Made by a program: the position numbers and the translations under genes | Notes under the pieces: model-generated | Database searches by the model: none | What the model saw: the letters and a program-made list of their open reading frames with translations, nothing else | Told to the model about the DNA's origin: nothing | Assembly (NCBI GenBank): GCA_002439285.1 | Contig: DJTQ01000448.1 | Span: 1 to 19,402 of the forward strand | DNA from: Paenibacillaceae bacterium UBA6304 | GTDB lineage: Bacteria; Bacillota; Bacilli; Paenibacillales; Paenibacillaceae | Length of the DNA: 19,402 nucleotides | Direction of reading: 5' to 3' | Shown: piece after piece, positions 1 through 8,550 of the stretch | Numbering within the stretch: the first letter of the stretch is position 1 | How the letters are laid out: each line of letters begins with the position of its first letter

Positions 1-1434
1 TTCGTTAGGCCAGCCGAGTGTCGAGAAAGGCCAAAGGGCGGAGCTGAACCACGTATCGAGAACATCCTCATCCTGTCTAATATCATCGCGTCCCAGCTTA
101 GCCTTGGCTTCCGCTTCATCATGGGCAACAACCATTTCTCCGGTCGCTTCGCAGTACCAGGCCGGAATGCGGTGTCCCCACCATAATTGCCGGGAAATAC
201 ACCAGTCACGGACATTTTCGATCCAATGGAGATACGTTTTCTCGAACCGGTCCGGTACGAACTGAACGCCTTCTCCGGATTTTTGAGCGGCGATGGCGGC
301 TTCCGCCAGAGGTTTCATTTTTACGAACCATTGCGTCGACAGATACGGCTCAATAACCGCTCCCGTCCGTTCGCTATGTCCTACTTGGTGGACGTGGTCC
401 TCGATTTTGATCAGAACACCCTGCTCCTGCAGATCCTTAACGATTTGTTTACGGCAGTCGCTGCGGTCCAGCCCTTGATATTTCCCGGCTTCATTGTTCA
501 TCGTCCCGCTTTCATCCATGACGATAATTTGCGGAAGGTTATGACGCAAGCCGACTTCAAAGTCGTTCGGATCGTGGGCCGGAGTGATCTTTACAGCCCC
601 GCTGCCGAAATCCTTATCGACGTAATCATCCGCAATGATCGGAATTTCACGGCCGGTAATCGGTAAAACAAGCATTTTGCCTACCAGATCCTTGTAGCGT
701 TCATCCTTAGGATGAACCGCCACGGCGGTATCACCAAGCATCGTTTCAGGCCGCGTTGTAGCGACAGTAATAAACCCGCTGCCGTCTTTAAGCGGATATT
801 GCAAATGATACAAATGTCCGTTAACTTCTTTGTATTCCACCTCGATATCGGAAAGGGCCGTACGGGCAGCCGGGTCCCAGTTGATGATGTATTTGCCGCG
901 ATAAATCAGACCCTTTTCATAGAGCTTAACGAATACCTCGCGAACGGCCAACGAAAGACCTTCATCCAAGGTAAAACGTTCCCGGGAATAATCAAGGGAA
1001 AATCCCATTTTGGCCCATTGCTCGTGAATGGATGCAGCATATTCATCTTTCCATTCCCATACCTTCTCCAGGAACTTCTCGCGTCCGAGGTCATAACGCG
1101 TTTGTCCTTCTGCGCGCAAATTTTGTTCAACTTTGGTTTGTGTGGCGATCCCGGCATGGTCCGAACCCGGAAGCCAAAGCGCGTCATAGCCTTGCATCCG
1201 TTTGGTGCGGATCAATATATCCTGCAGGGTGCAGTCCAGCGCATGCCCAATATGCAACTTACCGGTTACGTTTGGCGGCGGGATTACAATCGTGAAAGGT
1301 TCGGCTTCCGGTCTTTGCCCGGCCTTGAAAAAGCCGCCCTCCATCCAATAGCGGTACCACTTTTGCTCTGCCGCTTTCGGGTCGTACGTAGTCGGCATTT
1401 CCGCCGATAAGGATTTTTCATGGTTCTCTGTCAT
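1..1434 (-). CDS. valS: Valyl-tRNA synthetase, N-terminal part (runs off the left edge)
   Basis: Class Ia aminoacyl-tRNA synthetase that charges tRNA-Val with valine in the cytoplasm. The frame is open for 478 codons from the ATG at 1434-1432 to base 1; ValRS proteins are usually about 880 residues, so roughly half is present. The N-terminus has the typical [16 protein letters not shown] stretch, with the HIGH ATP-binding motif at about residues 61-64. The CP1 editing domain follows, with [17 protein letters not shown] and [19 protein letters not shown]. Near the left edge is [12 protein letters not shown], where the Rossmann fold resumes. The KMSKS loop and anticodon-binding domain would lie beyond the window. 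The start is supported by TGGAGG at 1450-1445. The gene follows a T-box leader, as expected for a Firmicute synthetase, but a 241-bp repeat-like element separates the T-box terminator from the start codon. The family is certain. Confidence 0.97.
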   Translation of the reverse strand, partial: MTENHEKSLSAEMPTTYDPKAAEQKWYRYWMEGGFFKAGQRPEAEPFTIVIPPPNVTGKLHIGHALDCTLQDILIRTKRMQGYDALWLPGSDHAGIATQTKVEQNLRAEGQTRYDLGREKFLEKVWEWKDEYAASIHEQWAKMGFSLDYSRERFTLDEGLSLAVREVFVKLYEKGLIYRGKYIINWDPAARTALSDIEVEYKEVNGHLYHLQYPLKDGSGFITVATTRPETMLGDTAVAVHPKDERYKDLVGKMLVLPITGREIPIIADDYVDKDFGSGAVKITPAHDPNDFEVGLRHNLPQIIVMDESGTMNNEAGKYQGLDRSDCRKQIVKDLQEQGVLIKIEDHVHQVGHSERTGAVIEPYLSTQWFVKMKPLAEAAIAAQKSGEGVQFVPDRFEKTYLHWIENVRDWCISRQLWWGHRIPAWYCEATGEMVVAHDEAEAKAKLGRDDIRQDEDVLDTWFSSALWPFSTLGWPNE

Positions 1435-1476
1435 TTGTAGCAAGCCTCCATTACATTTAAAATGACCTAAAGTGCG

Positions 1477-1717
1477 TGTTCAAAAAGTCAGGTTTTCAGG
1501 GCCAAAGCGTATGCTTCCGAAGAGCGTATTTACAAAACGCTTAAGGTCGGATGGAGCTAGGGAATGAGTAGCCGAGCTAAACATTTTCGTAGAAAACGAC
1601 TTCGTAAGCATCTGCTGTCTTGGGTACGTGAGCAACGGAAGGTCCGGCTGAATTCAAGATTCGTCGTTGGATCCGCTTCATGATCTGCTTCGTCGTGGAA
1701 AGCTGACTTTTTGAACA
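1477..1717. mobile_element. MITE-like 241-bp element with 15-bp terminal inverted repeats, in the valS leader
   Basis: TGTTCAAAAAGTCAG at 1477-1491 is repeated as its exact reverse complement, CTGACTTTTTGAACA, at 1703-1717. The 211 bp between contain no convincing gene. A 60-codon minus-strand frame at 1557-1739 runs out through the right repeat and has no ribosome binding site or recognisable domain. An internal inverted segment around 1510-1545 (AGCGT...ACGCT) could form a hairpin. I see no clear target-site duplication in the flanks. Size, perfect terminal repeats and lack of a transposase fit a miniature inverted-repeat element or another dispersed palindromic repeat. Copy number cannot be judged from one window, so mobility is inferred. 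Confidence 0.6.
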
Positions 1718-1741
1718 ACCTTTTAAAGCAAGAAAACACAA

Positions 1742-1775
1742 AAAGCCCCTCGTCTCAAAGGACGAAAGGGCTTTA
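1742..1775 (-). terminator. T-box terminator of the valS leader
   Basis: On the minus strand AAAGCCCTTTCGTC pairs with GACGAGGGGCTTT around a short loop, and GCTTTTTGTGTTTT follows. It lies directly after the T-box sequence. In T-box leaders this hairpin forms when charged tRNA is bound and is replaced by the antiterminator when uncharged tRNA pairs with the T-box bulge. Confidence 0.88.
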
Positions 1776-2047
1776 CTTTCGCGGTACCACCTTTGTTTCG
1801 CAGGCTATGCTAACCCGGGAATTCTCGTAAAACCGGAATTCAGCTTGCGACACTCATACAGATAACGGCTGCTACCGGCCCGTTCTAGCATAACCAGAAT
1901 TACGGATCAAACGGGCGACTCCCGGGCGACTTCGGTCAGCTATATCCTGCGGAACTTCCCAGCACTTCCAATTCCGCTCTCTGAAGGGTTTACTGCCTAC
2001 TCTTCCCATTCCAAGTCTTTACAATTAGTTTTTACTTAGAGTTTATC
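1742..2047 (-). promoter_or_regulatory. T-box riboswitch leader (tRNA-Val sensing) controlling valS
   Basis: The transcript starting near 2047 contains the conserved T-box AGGTGGTACCGCG at 1792-1780, immediately followed by the terminator hairpin. The UGGU bulge would pair with an ACCA acceptor end, which fits a tRNA with discriminator A. Upstream, AGAGAGCGGAA followed by GGAAGTTCCGC (about 1984-1948) resembles the apical part of Stem I, and AGAGTAGGCAGTAA (about 2003-1990) resembles the AGUA-containing lower Stem I. Two GTC valine triplets, at 1930-1928 and 1919-1917, lie where the specifier is expected; I cannot fold the RNA to choose between them. The downstream gene is valS, which supports valine specificity. 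Confidence 0.92.
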
Positions 2048-2053
2048 TTTATC

Positions 2054-2082
2054 ATAATAGCTTGAATATATTCGCGAGTCAA
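2054..2082 (-). promoter_or_regulatory. Sigma-A promoter of the valS T-box leader
   Basis: The -35 box is TTGACT at 2082-2077 and the -10 box is TATTAT at 2059-2054, with exactly 17 bp between them. The predicted start near 2047 places the whole T-box leader in the transcript. No other promoter of this quality was seen between spoVID and valS. Confidence 0.85.
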
Positions 2083-2137
2083 TAAAAGGGGCAAAAATAG
2101 ACAATTGTCCAGTAGAGAAGGACAAATAAACATAAAA

Positions 2138-2164
2138 CAAGCCGCACGTAAAGCGTGCAGCTTG
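2138..2164 (-). terminator. Intrinsic terminator after spoVID
   Basis: On the minus strand CAAGCTGCACG pairs with CGTGCGGCTTG with one G-U-type mismatch and a 5-nt loop, followed by TTTTATGTTTATTTG. It starts 20 nt after the spoVID stop codon, ending the preceding transcription unit before the valS promoter. Confidence 0.85.
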
Positions 2165-2184
2165 CAAAGATAGAGAATTATGAA

Positions 2185-3537
2185 TTAAGGAATGTACAGC
2201 ACCTGTCCTTCGGATAAATGTTGTTCAGACAGCCTGTTATAAAGCTGAAGTTCACGTGAACTGAGCTGATAACGCTCCGCAATCTCATCCAATGTCTCTT
2301 CACGTTGGACAATCACAAGTCTTACTTTGCGGAATGGGGTCTGGTCTTCGGTATTGCGGATAAACAGGCTTTTCCATCGAACTTCCTCTGCGTCGTTTTG
2401 TTCCGCCGTCAGCAGCGCTTCCTCTTCCTGCACTAGCAAACCTGTATCGGAATCCGGCCGATGTGAGGACAATAACTTGCTGATTCCGTAATTGCTCTCT
2501 TGGGCATAGTCGACGGTTTTCTTGCTCCCGAGGGCGATTTTCAGCTCTTTTTTCTCCACCGGCTCCGGGCGGATTTCTTCATCCTGCCCGATATTCCCGG
2601 ATAAGAGGTCCTCTGCCGTTTCGAAATCAGCGGTAACCGGAACAGCCGTTTCAAACGACAGGTCCTCCTCTTCTAAGACAGGTAAGGCTTCTTCCCTATC
2701 AGCAGCAGCGGTAGCATAATCGCCGGAGGGGGCATCCAGTTCAATCTCGGTAACCGTCACAGACGGACGCACCTCTTCTTTAAACCAAACCTGCTGTTGC
2801 TCCGTATCAAAAGAGCCCTCTTGATCCCGGCTATCCGCTGCTTGCTCATCCCCTAATTCAGGGTCCCGCGCGATCAATTCTTCCGCTGCCAGGACTTCCG
2901 CCTCCTTGTCCGCCACAACGGACTGGGCAAAGAGCGGGGAAGTCTGATCATTCCATGTAAGAATATTTTGCTGCTCGTCCGTATCATTCAGTTCAGGCAA
3001 GGCCTCCTGCTCCCAGTTGCGGAAATGCTCGGTGTAACTGCGCTCAAGGGATATCGGATCACCTCCGAGGCCCCAGTTAAAATTAGTCTCCGGTTGCGCA
3101 TCACTGCGTATATCAGAAGACGGTTCATGTGCAACCACAAGTTCCCGATCCTTCCACTCCTCCGTATCCGCAGTCAACGATGAGGTCTCAATACCCTGCA
3201 GGGACAAAACGCCAGTAATGTTCAAACTGCGGGCACTCAGCAGGTCTACGTCGAAATTTTCAATTTCGACCGCAATATCCTCCAGTTTGCCGACCCGGGT
3301 AAGCGGGATCGTGATCTCCACCGGAATCCAATGCTCCAGCTCCTGCGTCCCTCCCTCGCCGCGATATAACCCCGACAACAGCAAGTGGCCGCGTAGTGAA
3401 GCATACTCTTCCCCGGGGATGACCTGAATTTTCGGGAAGAGTTCAATTTCTTCCAGTTCGTCGATACCAACCACATTTTCCGATAAATGTACGCGTTCAT
3501 AAATATCGAACCTCAGACCGTAGGATTGATCCGCCAA
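2185..3537 (-). CDS. spoVID: Stage VI sporulation protein D (spore coat assembly, LysM protein)
   Basis: SpoVID is a spore coat morphogenetic protein made in the mother cell and needed for the coat to encase the forespore; it works with SafA and SpoIVA in B. subtilis. The N-terminal ~130 residues (YGLRFDIYERVHL, EYASLRGHLLLSGLYRG) resemble the SpoVID N-terminal domain. A long, strongly acidic, low-complexity middle follows (about residues 200-380). The last ~46 residues form a LysM domain (VRLVIVQREETLDEIAERY ... LSEGQVLYIP), as in B. subtilis SpoVID. At 450 residues it is shorter than the 575-residue B. subtilis protein, probably because the acidic region varies. The start is TTG at 3537-3535, supported by AAAGGAGG ending at 3546. 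A weak sigma-E-like candidate lies upstream: CATATAGA at 3627-3620, GCATGCA at 3647-3641, 13-bp spacer. Position downstream of hemL matches B. subtilis. Confidence 0.92.
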   Translation of the reverse strand: MADQSYGLRFDIYERVHLSENVVGIDELEEIELFPKIQVIPGEEYASLRGHLLLSGLYRGEGGTQELEHWIPVEITIPLTRVGKLEDIAVEIENFDVDLLSARSLNITGVLSLQGIETSSLTADTEEWKDRELVVAHEPSSDIRSDAQPETNFNWGLGGDPISLERSYTEHFRNWEQEALPELNDTDEQQNILTWNDQTSPLFAQSVVADKEAEVLAAEELIARDPELGDEQAADSRDQEGSFDTEQQQVWFKEEVRPSVTVTEIELDAPSGDYATAAADREEALPVLEEEDLSFETAVPVTADFETAEDLLSGNIGQDEEIRPEPVEKKELKIALGSKKTVDYAQESNYGISKLLSSHRPDSDTGLLVQEEEALLTAEQNDAEEVRWKSLFIRNTEDQTPFRKVRLVIVQREETLDEIAERYQLSSRELQLYNRLSEQHLSEGQVLYIP

Positions 3538-3673
3538 AAATATTGCCTCCTTTCAGCATATCCAAACATGATTTTGTATCCAGTAAAAACTGCATGGTCC
3601 AAATCATCGCTCGTTTTTATCTATATGCTTAAAAAAAGAGTGCATGCCTGCTTTTTCGCGGTTCTACAGCCGG

Positions 3674-3691
3674 GAGTCCGCTCCTGTCGCC
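3674..3691. other. Perfect 7-bp hairpin between the pseudouridine synthase gene and spoVID
   Basis: CTGTCGC (3674-3680) and GCGACAG (3685-3691) are exact inverted repeats around a 4-nt loop, 20 nt after the pseudouridine synthase stop codon. No T-run follows directly on the minus strand, so it is not a standard intrinsic terminator. It could protect the mRNA 3' end or weakly attenuate read-through into spoVID. Confidence 0.5.
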
Positions 3692-3711
3692 AGAGCGACA
3701 GTCTTGGCTCA

Positions 3712-4617
3712 CTACATCTCCCGCAACCGGGTGCGAATCTGATCCCATTCCTGCGGCCAAGGGTCCGGCACTTCGACAGTTTCTCCGGTTAAAGGATGCG
3801 GGAACGACAAGCTTTCGCCATGAAGCGCCTGATGCGGCATAAGCCGAGTGCTTCCTCCGTATAGAGCGTCGCCAATCAACGGATGTCCCGCATGGCTCAT
3901 ATGCACGCGAATCTGATGTGTCCGACCCGTTTCAAGACGCAGGCGAACGAGGCTGGCTTGCGGGAGCACCTCCAGAAGTTCTACGCCGGTCACTGCTTCT
4001 TTGCCGGCCTTGGAGACGCGACGCCGCGAAGGGTGATGGCGATCCCGGCCGATTGGCTCATTAATCCGGGTAAGAGCCGCATTAACGTTGCCTTCTACAA
4101 GGGCCACATATACTCTGCCGATCTCCTTTCGTGCCATGGCTGCGTCGAGTTTAAGCTGGGCGAAGCTATTCTTGGCGTACAGAACCGGCCCCGATGTATA
4201 TTCATCCAAACGATGAATATGGGCGGGAGCAACCGGTTCGCCCCGCTCCGAATAGATGGCGGATACGAGATTTGCAAGCGAAGGATCCCGGCTCTCTCCG
4301 TCGGGATGCACCTTGATCCCGGCCGGTTTATGTACGACGAGGCAGAAATCATCCTCGTACAGAATCTTCACCGGACGGGTCACGGGGGCGTACTGAGAAT
4401 TCGCCGGCGGGAACAACCTCACGCGGAGCCGGTCCCCTGCCAGCTTAATCCCGCCTTCGGCATCGAACGAACGGAGCAGTTTTGCCGGACATCCGATTTC
4501 CCGTTCAAGCCAAACGAGGGCCGCTTCATAGCGGCCCCCGTGTTCCGGCGGATTTAATTTGCCCGGCATCAGCTCCAGCCACTCACCGCGTCTTCGCCCG
4601 GCAATTCCCTTACTCAC
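3712..4617 (-). CDS. RluA/RluD-family pseudouridine synthase
   Basis: Converts specific uridines in structural RNA to pseudouridine; members of this family act on 23S rRNA or tRNA. The signature [15 protein letters not shown] is present with the catalytic Asp at residue 138. Also typical are [12 protein letters not shown] (about 95-105), the [28 protein letters not shown] block (about 226-253) and [17 protein letters not shown]. The first ~75 residues do not clearly match an S4 domain, although [20 protein letters not shown] could be a degenerate one. The GTG start at 4617 overlaps the hemL stop codon by 4 nt (GTGA), suggesting translational coupling. No good ribosome binding site lies upstream, and an internal ATG at residue 17 is an alternative start. 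The substrate site cannot be told from the sequence. Confidence 0.9.
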   Translation of the reverse strand: MSKGIAGRRRGEWLELMPGKLNPPEHGGRYEAALVWLEREIGCPAKLLRSFDAEGGIKLAGDRLRVRLFPPANSQYAPVTRPVKILYEDDFCLVVHKPAGIKVHPDGESRDPSLANLVSAIYSERGEPVAPAHIHRLDEYTSGPVLYAKNSFAQLKLDAAMARKEIGRVYVALVEGNVNAALTRINEPIGRDRHHPSRRRVSKAGKEAVTGVELLEVLPQASLVRLRLETGRTHQIRVHMSHAGHPLIGDALYGGSTRLMPHQALHGESLSFPHPLTGETVEVPDPWPQEWDQIRTRLREM

Positions 4618-5915
4618 AGCTTTTGCAGCGCACGGCGGTGCGCCTCAATCGTCGCATCAATATCTTCCTCGGTATGAACGCCGGAGACGAACATGCCTTC
4701 AAACTGGGAAGGCGCAATGTTGATGCCCTCTTCAATCATGGCGGCAAAATAGCGCCGGAAGAGCTCCAGATCGCTGTTCTTGGCCGTATCGAAATTCACG
4801 ACCTCCGCGTCGGTGAAGAACGGGCAAACCATCGACCCTACGCGGTTAATCGTGCAAGGGATTCCCCGCTCTTTGGCGTTAGCCGTAAATCCGGCCTCCA
4901 GTCTTGCCGCAAGGAACTCAAGACGGTCGTATACTTCCGGAGTCAACAGCGACAAGGTAGAGAATCCTGCCGTCATGGCTAGGGGATTCCCGCTTAGCGT
5001 ACCGGCTTGATAAATCGGTCCGCTCGGCGCGATCTGCTCCATGATCTCACGTTTGCCCCCGTAAGCTCCGACCGGAAGCCCGCCACCAATCACCTTGCCT
5101 AGGCAGGTGAGATCCGGAGTAATTCCGAATCTGCCTTGCGCACAATGGATGTGCACGCGAAAGCCGGTCATTACTTCATCAAAAATCAATAAGCTTCCGT
5201 GCTCCGTCGTCAGACGGCGCAGGCCTTCCAAGAATCCCGGCTGCGGCGGTACGACACCCATGTTACCGGCAACCGGCTCCACAATGACGCCTGCAATCTC
5301 TGGCCCGAAACGCTGGAATGCAAGCTCCACCGATTCCAGGTCGTTGTAAGGCACCGTGATCGTATTGGCAGCAACGCCCTCCGGAACACCGGGGCTATCG
5401 GGAAGTCCGAGCGTAGCCACACCGGAGCCTGCCTTGATCAGCAAGCTGTCCGCATGCCCGTGGTAAGAGCCTTCGAATTTCAGAATCTTATTCCGTCCCG
5501 TGTAGCCGCGGGCCAGCCGGATCGCGCTCATCGTCGCTTCGGTTCCGGAATTAACCATTCGGACAATATCGATCGAAGGCACACGCTCGGCAACGAGCTT
5601 GGCCATCTCCGTCTCCAGCAGCGTAGGAGCACCAAAGCTGGTGCCTTTGGCCGCCGTTTCCTGTAATGCTGAAACCACCTTAGGATGGGCATGACCCATA
5701 ATGAGCGGTCCCCAGGATCCGACGTAATCGATATACTCATTACCGTCAATATCATAAATCCGTGAACCTACGCCCCGGTCCACATAGACCGGTGTTAAGC
5801 CTACGGATTTATAGGCCCGAACCGGACTGTTGACCCCGCCAGGCAATACCTGTTTCGCTTCTTCAAAAGCCTGCCGCGACAGTTCCTCGCTTCGGCGCCC
5901 GATCTTTTCACTCAT
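4614..5915 (-). CDS. hemL: Glutamate-1-semialdehyde 2,1-aminomutase
   Basis: PLP enzyme converting glutamate-1-semialdehyde into 5-aminolevulinate, the second step of the C5 pathway after HemA. The 433-residue length is normal for the family. N-terminal [16 protein letters not shown] is diagnostic. [16 protein letters not shown] (about 122-137) contributes to PLP phosphate binding, [11 protein letters not shown] (about 244-254) holds the PLP-contacting Asp, and [17 protein letters not shown] holds the Schiff-base Lys at residue 274. [16 protein letters not shown] follows. The ATG at 5915-5913 has AAGGAGAGG just upstream. It sits 29 nt after hemB and overlaps the following pseudouridine synthase gene, so it is part of the hem operon. 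Nothing in the sequence suggests loss of function. Confidence 0.97.
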   Translation of the reverse strand: MSEKIGRRSEELSRQAFEEAKQVLPGGVNSPVRAYKSVGLTPVYVDRGVGSRIYDIDGNEYIDYVGSWGPLIMGHAHPKVVSALQETAAKGTSFGAPTLLETEMAKLVAERVPSIDIVRMVNSGTEATMSAIRLARGYTGRNKILKFEGSYHGHADSLLIKAGSGVATLGLPDSPGVPEGVAANTITVPYNDLESVELAFQRFGPEIAGVIVEPVAGNMGVVPPQPGFLEGLRRLTTEHGSLLIFDEVMTGFRVHIHCAQGRFGITPDLTCLGKVIGGGLPVGAYGGKREIMEQIAPSGPIYQAGTLSGNPLAMTAGFSTLSLLTPEVYDRLEFLAARLEAGFTANAKERGIPCTINRVGSMVCPFFTDAEVVNFDTAKNSDLELFRRYFAAMIEEGINIAPSQFEGMFVSGVHTEEDIDATIEAHRRALQKL

Positions 5916-5944
5916 ATAATCCTCTCCTTATCACGCGCAATATA

Positions 5945-6949
5945 TTATTTGCCCTCACGCAGCCAACGCGCTGCATCTTTAGCGAAATACGTAATAATGA
6001 TATCCGCCCCGGCGCGCTTCATGCCCAAGAGCGATTCCGTTACGATGGCCCGTTCATTGATCCAGCCCTTCTCGGCCGCGGCTTTGACCATCGAATACTC
6101 CCCGCTGACATTATAAGCGACGAGCGGGAGATCAAACTGATCGCGCAACATCCGCAGTACATCCATGAACGCCAGCGCCGGTTTTACCATCAGCATGTCC
6201 GCGCCTTCCAGAACATCGGTCTCCGCTTCTCTGAGCGCTTCCCGGGCATTGGCCGGATCCATTTGATAAGTTTTGCGGTCGCCAAACTGAGGCGCGGAAT
6301 CCGCCGCTTCACGGAACGGACCGTAGAATGCCGAAGCGTATTTTACCGAATAAGACATGATCGGCACATGGCTGAACCCGGCTTCATCCAGTCCGGCGCG
6401 AATCGCTTGTACAAAACCGTCCATCATGTTCGAAGGAGCGATGATGTCCGCTCCTGCCTGGGCTTGGGACACCGCCGTCCGGACAAGCAGATCGAGCGAT
6501 TCGTCATTCATCACATCACCGCAGACATGCCCGTCCCGTTCGAAAGTATGCACCATTCCGCAGTGTCCATGGTCGGTAAATTCGCACAAGCAAGTGTCGG
6601 CCACGACCAGCAGGTCGGGATAAAGCGATTTGATCAAACGAGTCGCTTGCTGAACAATGCCGTCTTCGGCAAAGGCCGAGGAACCGACACTGTCCTTACT
6701 TTCCGGAATGCCAAAGAGCAGTACGGCCGGAATCCCAAGACTCACGATCTCGTCCACTTCTTCCTTCAGCGTATCCAGCGAAAAGTGATAGACTCCTGGC
6801 ATGGATGAAATCTCGTTCTTGACTCCGCTACCGTAAGTGACAAAGATCGGCTGGATGAAATCATCCACCGTCAATACGGTTTCGCGAACCATGCCCCGAA
6901 TCCCGGCAGATTGCCGCAAACGACGATGTCTTACTATTGGAAAACTCAT
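5945..6949 (-). CDS. hemB: Delta-aminolevulinic acid dehydratase (porphobilinogen synthase)
   Basis: Condenses two 5-aminolevulinate molecules into porphobilinogen. The protein has 334 residues. [14 protein letters not shown] carries Cys120, Cys122 and Cys130, the catalytic zinc site, so this is the Zn-dependent rather than the Asp-rich Mg-dependent type. The two Schiff-base lysines are Lys203 in [16 protein letters not shown] and Lys256 in [22 protein letters not shown] lies between. The start is the ATG at 6949 with GGGAGG upstream. It lies 48 nt after cobA/hemD and 29 nt before hemL, inside the operon. Confidence 0.97.
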   Translation of the reverse strand: MSFPIVRHRRLRQSAGIRGMVRETVLTVDDFIQPIFVTYGSGVKNEISSMPGVYHFSLDTLKEEVDEIVSLGIPAVLLFGIPESKDSVGSSAFAEDGIVQQATRLIKSLYPDLLVVADTCLCEFTDHGHCGMVHTFERDGHVCGDVMNDESLDLLVRTAVSQAQAGADIIAPSNMMDGFVQAIRAGLDEAGFSHVPIMSYSVKYASAFYGPFREAADSAPQFGDRKTYQMDPANAREALREAETDVLEGADMLMVKPALAFMDVLRMLRDQFDLPLVAYNVSGEYSMVKAAAEKGWINERAIVTESLLGMKRAGADIIITYFAKDAARWLREGK

Positions 6950-6997
6950 GATGAATTACCTCCCGGATTTACATAAATTTATTTCATGCCTGTCGGC

Positions 6998-8545
6998 CTA
7001 TTCTTTTGATTCGTCTTTCTTCTTCCAGTCGCATAAAGCCGTCACCAGACTATCGATCGTTGCCTCTTCCGCAAGTACGCCTATTTGCAGACCGGCCTCT
7101 TCGGCGGTCTTTGCAGTTACAGGCCCAATGCAAGCGATCTCGACACCCTGCAAAGCCTCGGCTGGTTCTGAGAATCCCATTCGTTTCAATGCCCCAAGGA
7201 AATTCGTAACGGTCGACGAGCTGGTAAAAGTAACGGCATGAACCCGGCCTTCCTGAATCAGCTTGACCAGTTCATCATCTTCCTCCCCGATAGAAACCGT
7301 GGCGTACATAACCGCTTCCGTCACAACCAGCCCCTGCTCACGGAGCGCCTCAGGCAGCCAGGTGCGCGCTAAGTCACCGCGGGGTAACAGAACCTTCTGA
7401 CCTGCTTGCAGCGCTCCTGCGAAAGCCTCGAGTAACCCCTCAGCTTGATACCGACCCGGTAGTTCCTCCGCAGCTATACCGTATCTCCGCAGCGCTTCCT
7501 TCGTCGCCGGACCCACGGCCGCAATACGAGCCTTGTGCAACGAACGAATGTCTTTTCCCAGCCTCTCCAAATGCTTAAAGAAAAACTCAACTCCGTTTAC
7601 GCTGGTGAAAAAAGTCCAGTCATACTCATCCAGCTTGGCGAGAGCCTCCTCAGTATCTTCCAAAGCTGTGCCTGCCGGCATTTCAAAGTCAATGACCGGA
7701 AACTCGTAGGGTTCTCCTCCCAGATCCTCAATCTGCCGGACTAATTCGCTTGCTTGAGCCCGGGAACGCGTTACGAGAATCCGTTTGCCGAACAACGGCA
7801 TGGACTCCGCCCATTTCAGCTGCTCGCGCTGATTAACGACCTCCCCAACCACGATAACAGCCGGCGGCTTGAAGTCAGCCTCAAGTACCTTCTGTTCAAT
7901 GTCGGCAAGCGTACCGGTCAACGTCTCTTGTTCGGCTCGGGTTCCCCAGCGAACGAGAGCGACCGGCGTTTCCGGCGGACGGCCGTAGGAGATAAGCTGC
8001 CTGCTGATATAGCCGATTTTAGCTACGCCCATCATAAAAACAAGTGTGCCCGTTGCGTTAGTAACCTTTTCCCAGTTAATCGACAAATCCAATTTATCAG
8101 GGCTTTCATGCCCCGTTATAATCGAGAGCGAAGACGCCATATCCCGATGCGTTACAGGAATTCCGGCATAGGCCGGCACCGAAATCGCTGCGGTGATCCC
8201 TGGCACGATTTCATAGGGAATCCCATGTTTGCGCAGCAACTCCGCCTCTTCCCCTACACGTCCAAAAATCGTCGGGTCTCCGCCTTTTAGGCGTACAACC
8301 GTTTTGCCTGTGAGGGCCAAATCGACCAGCAGTTGGTTAATATCCTCCTGCTTCATCGTGTGGCGGTCCGTACGTTTGCCCACATAGATCTTCTCGGCGC
8401 CCCGCTTCATTTTTCTAAGCAGGCTCGGATTGGCGAGGCGGTCATACACGACCACATCTCCTTTCTCCAAACAATCAAGCCCTTTTAAAGTAATTAGTCT
8501 CGCATCGCCGGGACCTGCCCCGACCAGATATACCTTCCCCGTCAT
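6998..8545 (-). CDS. cobA/hemD: Fused uroporphyrinogen-III C-methyltransferase / uroporphyrinogen-III synthase
   Basis: A two-domain protein of about 515 residues. The N-terminal half is a SUMT/CobA methyltransferase that uses S-adenosylmethionine to turn uroporphyrinogen III into precorrin-2: VYLVGAGPGD (5-14), VVRLKGGDPTIFGR (83-96), VPGITAAISVPAYAGIPVTHR (114-134), SIITGH, FMMGV. From about residue 253 the HemD domain begins (GKRILVTRSRAQAS ... FFTSVNGVEFF ... TFTSSSTVTNF), which cyclises hydroxymethylbilane to uroporphyrinogen III. One polypeptide therefore makes the branch-point intermediate and takes it toward siroheme or cobalamin. Such fusions occur in other Firmicutes. I chose the ATG at 8545 because GGGGAG at 8559-8554 is 8 nt upstream and MTGKVYLVG is the family N-terminus. 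GTG at 8554 or ATG at 8551 are alternatives. The hemC stop lies in the ribosome binding site region. Confidence 0.95.
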   Translation of the reverse strand: MTGKVYLVGAGPGDARLITLKGLDCLEKGDVVVYDRLANPSLLRKMKRGAEKIYVGKRTDRHTMKQEDINQLLVDLALTGKTVVRLKGGDPTIFGRVGEEAELLRKHGIPYEIVPGITAAISVPAYAGIPVTHRDMASSLSIITGHESPDKLDLSINWEKVTNATGTLVFMMGVAKIGYISRQLISYGRPPETPVALVRWGTRAEQETLTGTLADIEQKVLEADFKPPAVIVVGEVVNQREQLKWAESMPLFGKRILVTRSRAQASELVRQIEDLGGEPYEFPVIDFEMPAGTALEDTEEALAKLDEYDWTFFTSVNGVEFFFKHLERLGKDIRSLHKARIAAVGPATKEALRRYGIAAEELPGRYQAEGLLEAFAGALQAGQKVLLPRGDLARTWLPEALREQGLVVTEAVMYATVSIGEEDDELVKLIQEGRVHAVTFTSSSTVTNFLGALKRMGFSEPAEALQGVEIACIGPVTAKTAEEAGLQIGVLAEEATIDSLVTALCDWKKKDESKE

Positions 8546-8550
8546 CCCCA

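Noticed and set aside
187..1410. Plus-strand frames of 159 and 232 codons opposite valS
   Set aside because: They are complements of the clear valS coding strand; no motifs or ribosome binding sites.
1455..1482. Promoter formed by the element's end (TTGAAC, 17 bp, TTAAAT) reading into valS
   Set aside because: The predicted start would fall inside the valS ribosome binding site (1450-1445), and both boxes match only 4 of 6 positions.
1557..1739. 60-codon minus-strand frame inside the valS leader
   Set aside because: It lies mostly within the inverted-repeat element, crosses its end repeat, has no ribosome binding site and is Arg/Cys/Ser-rich like a chance frame.
3620..3647. Sigma-E promoter for spoVID (CATATAGA with GCATGCA)
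   Set aside because: Spacing is right and sigma-E control is expected, but both boxes are only partial matches; mentioned under spoVID and not listed as a feature.
3883..4557. 224-codon plus-strand frame opposite the pseudouridine synthase gene
   Set aside because: It is antisense to a gene with full catalytic motifs and has no independent support.
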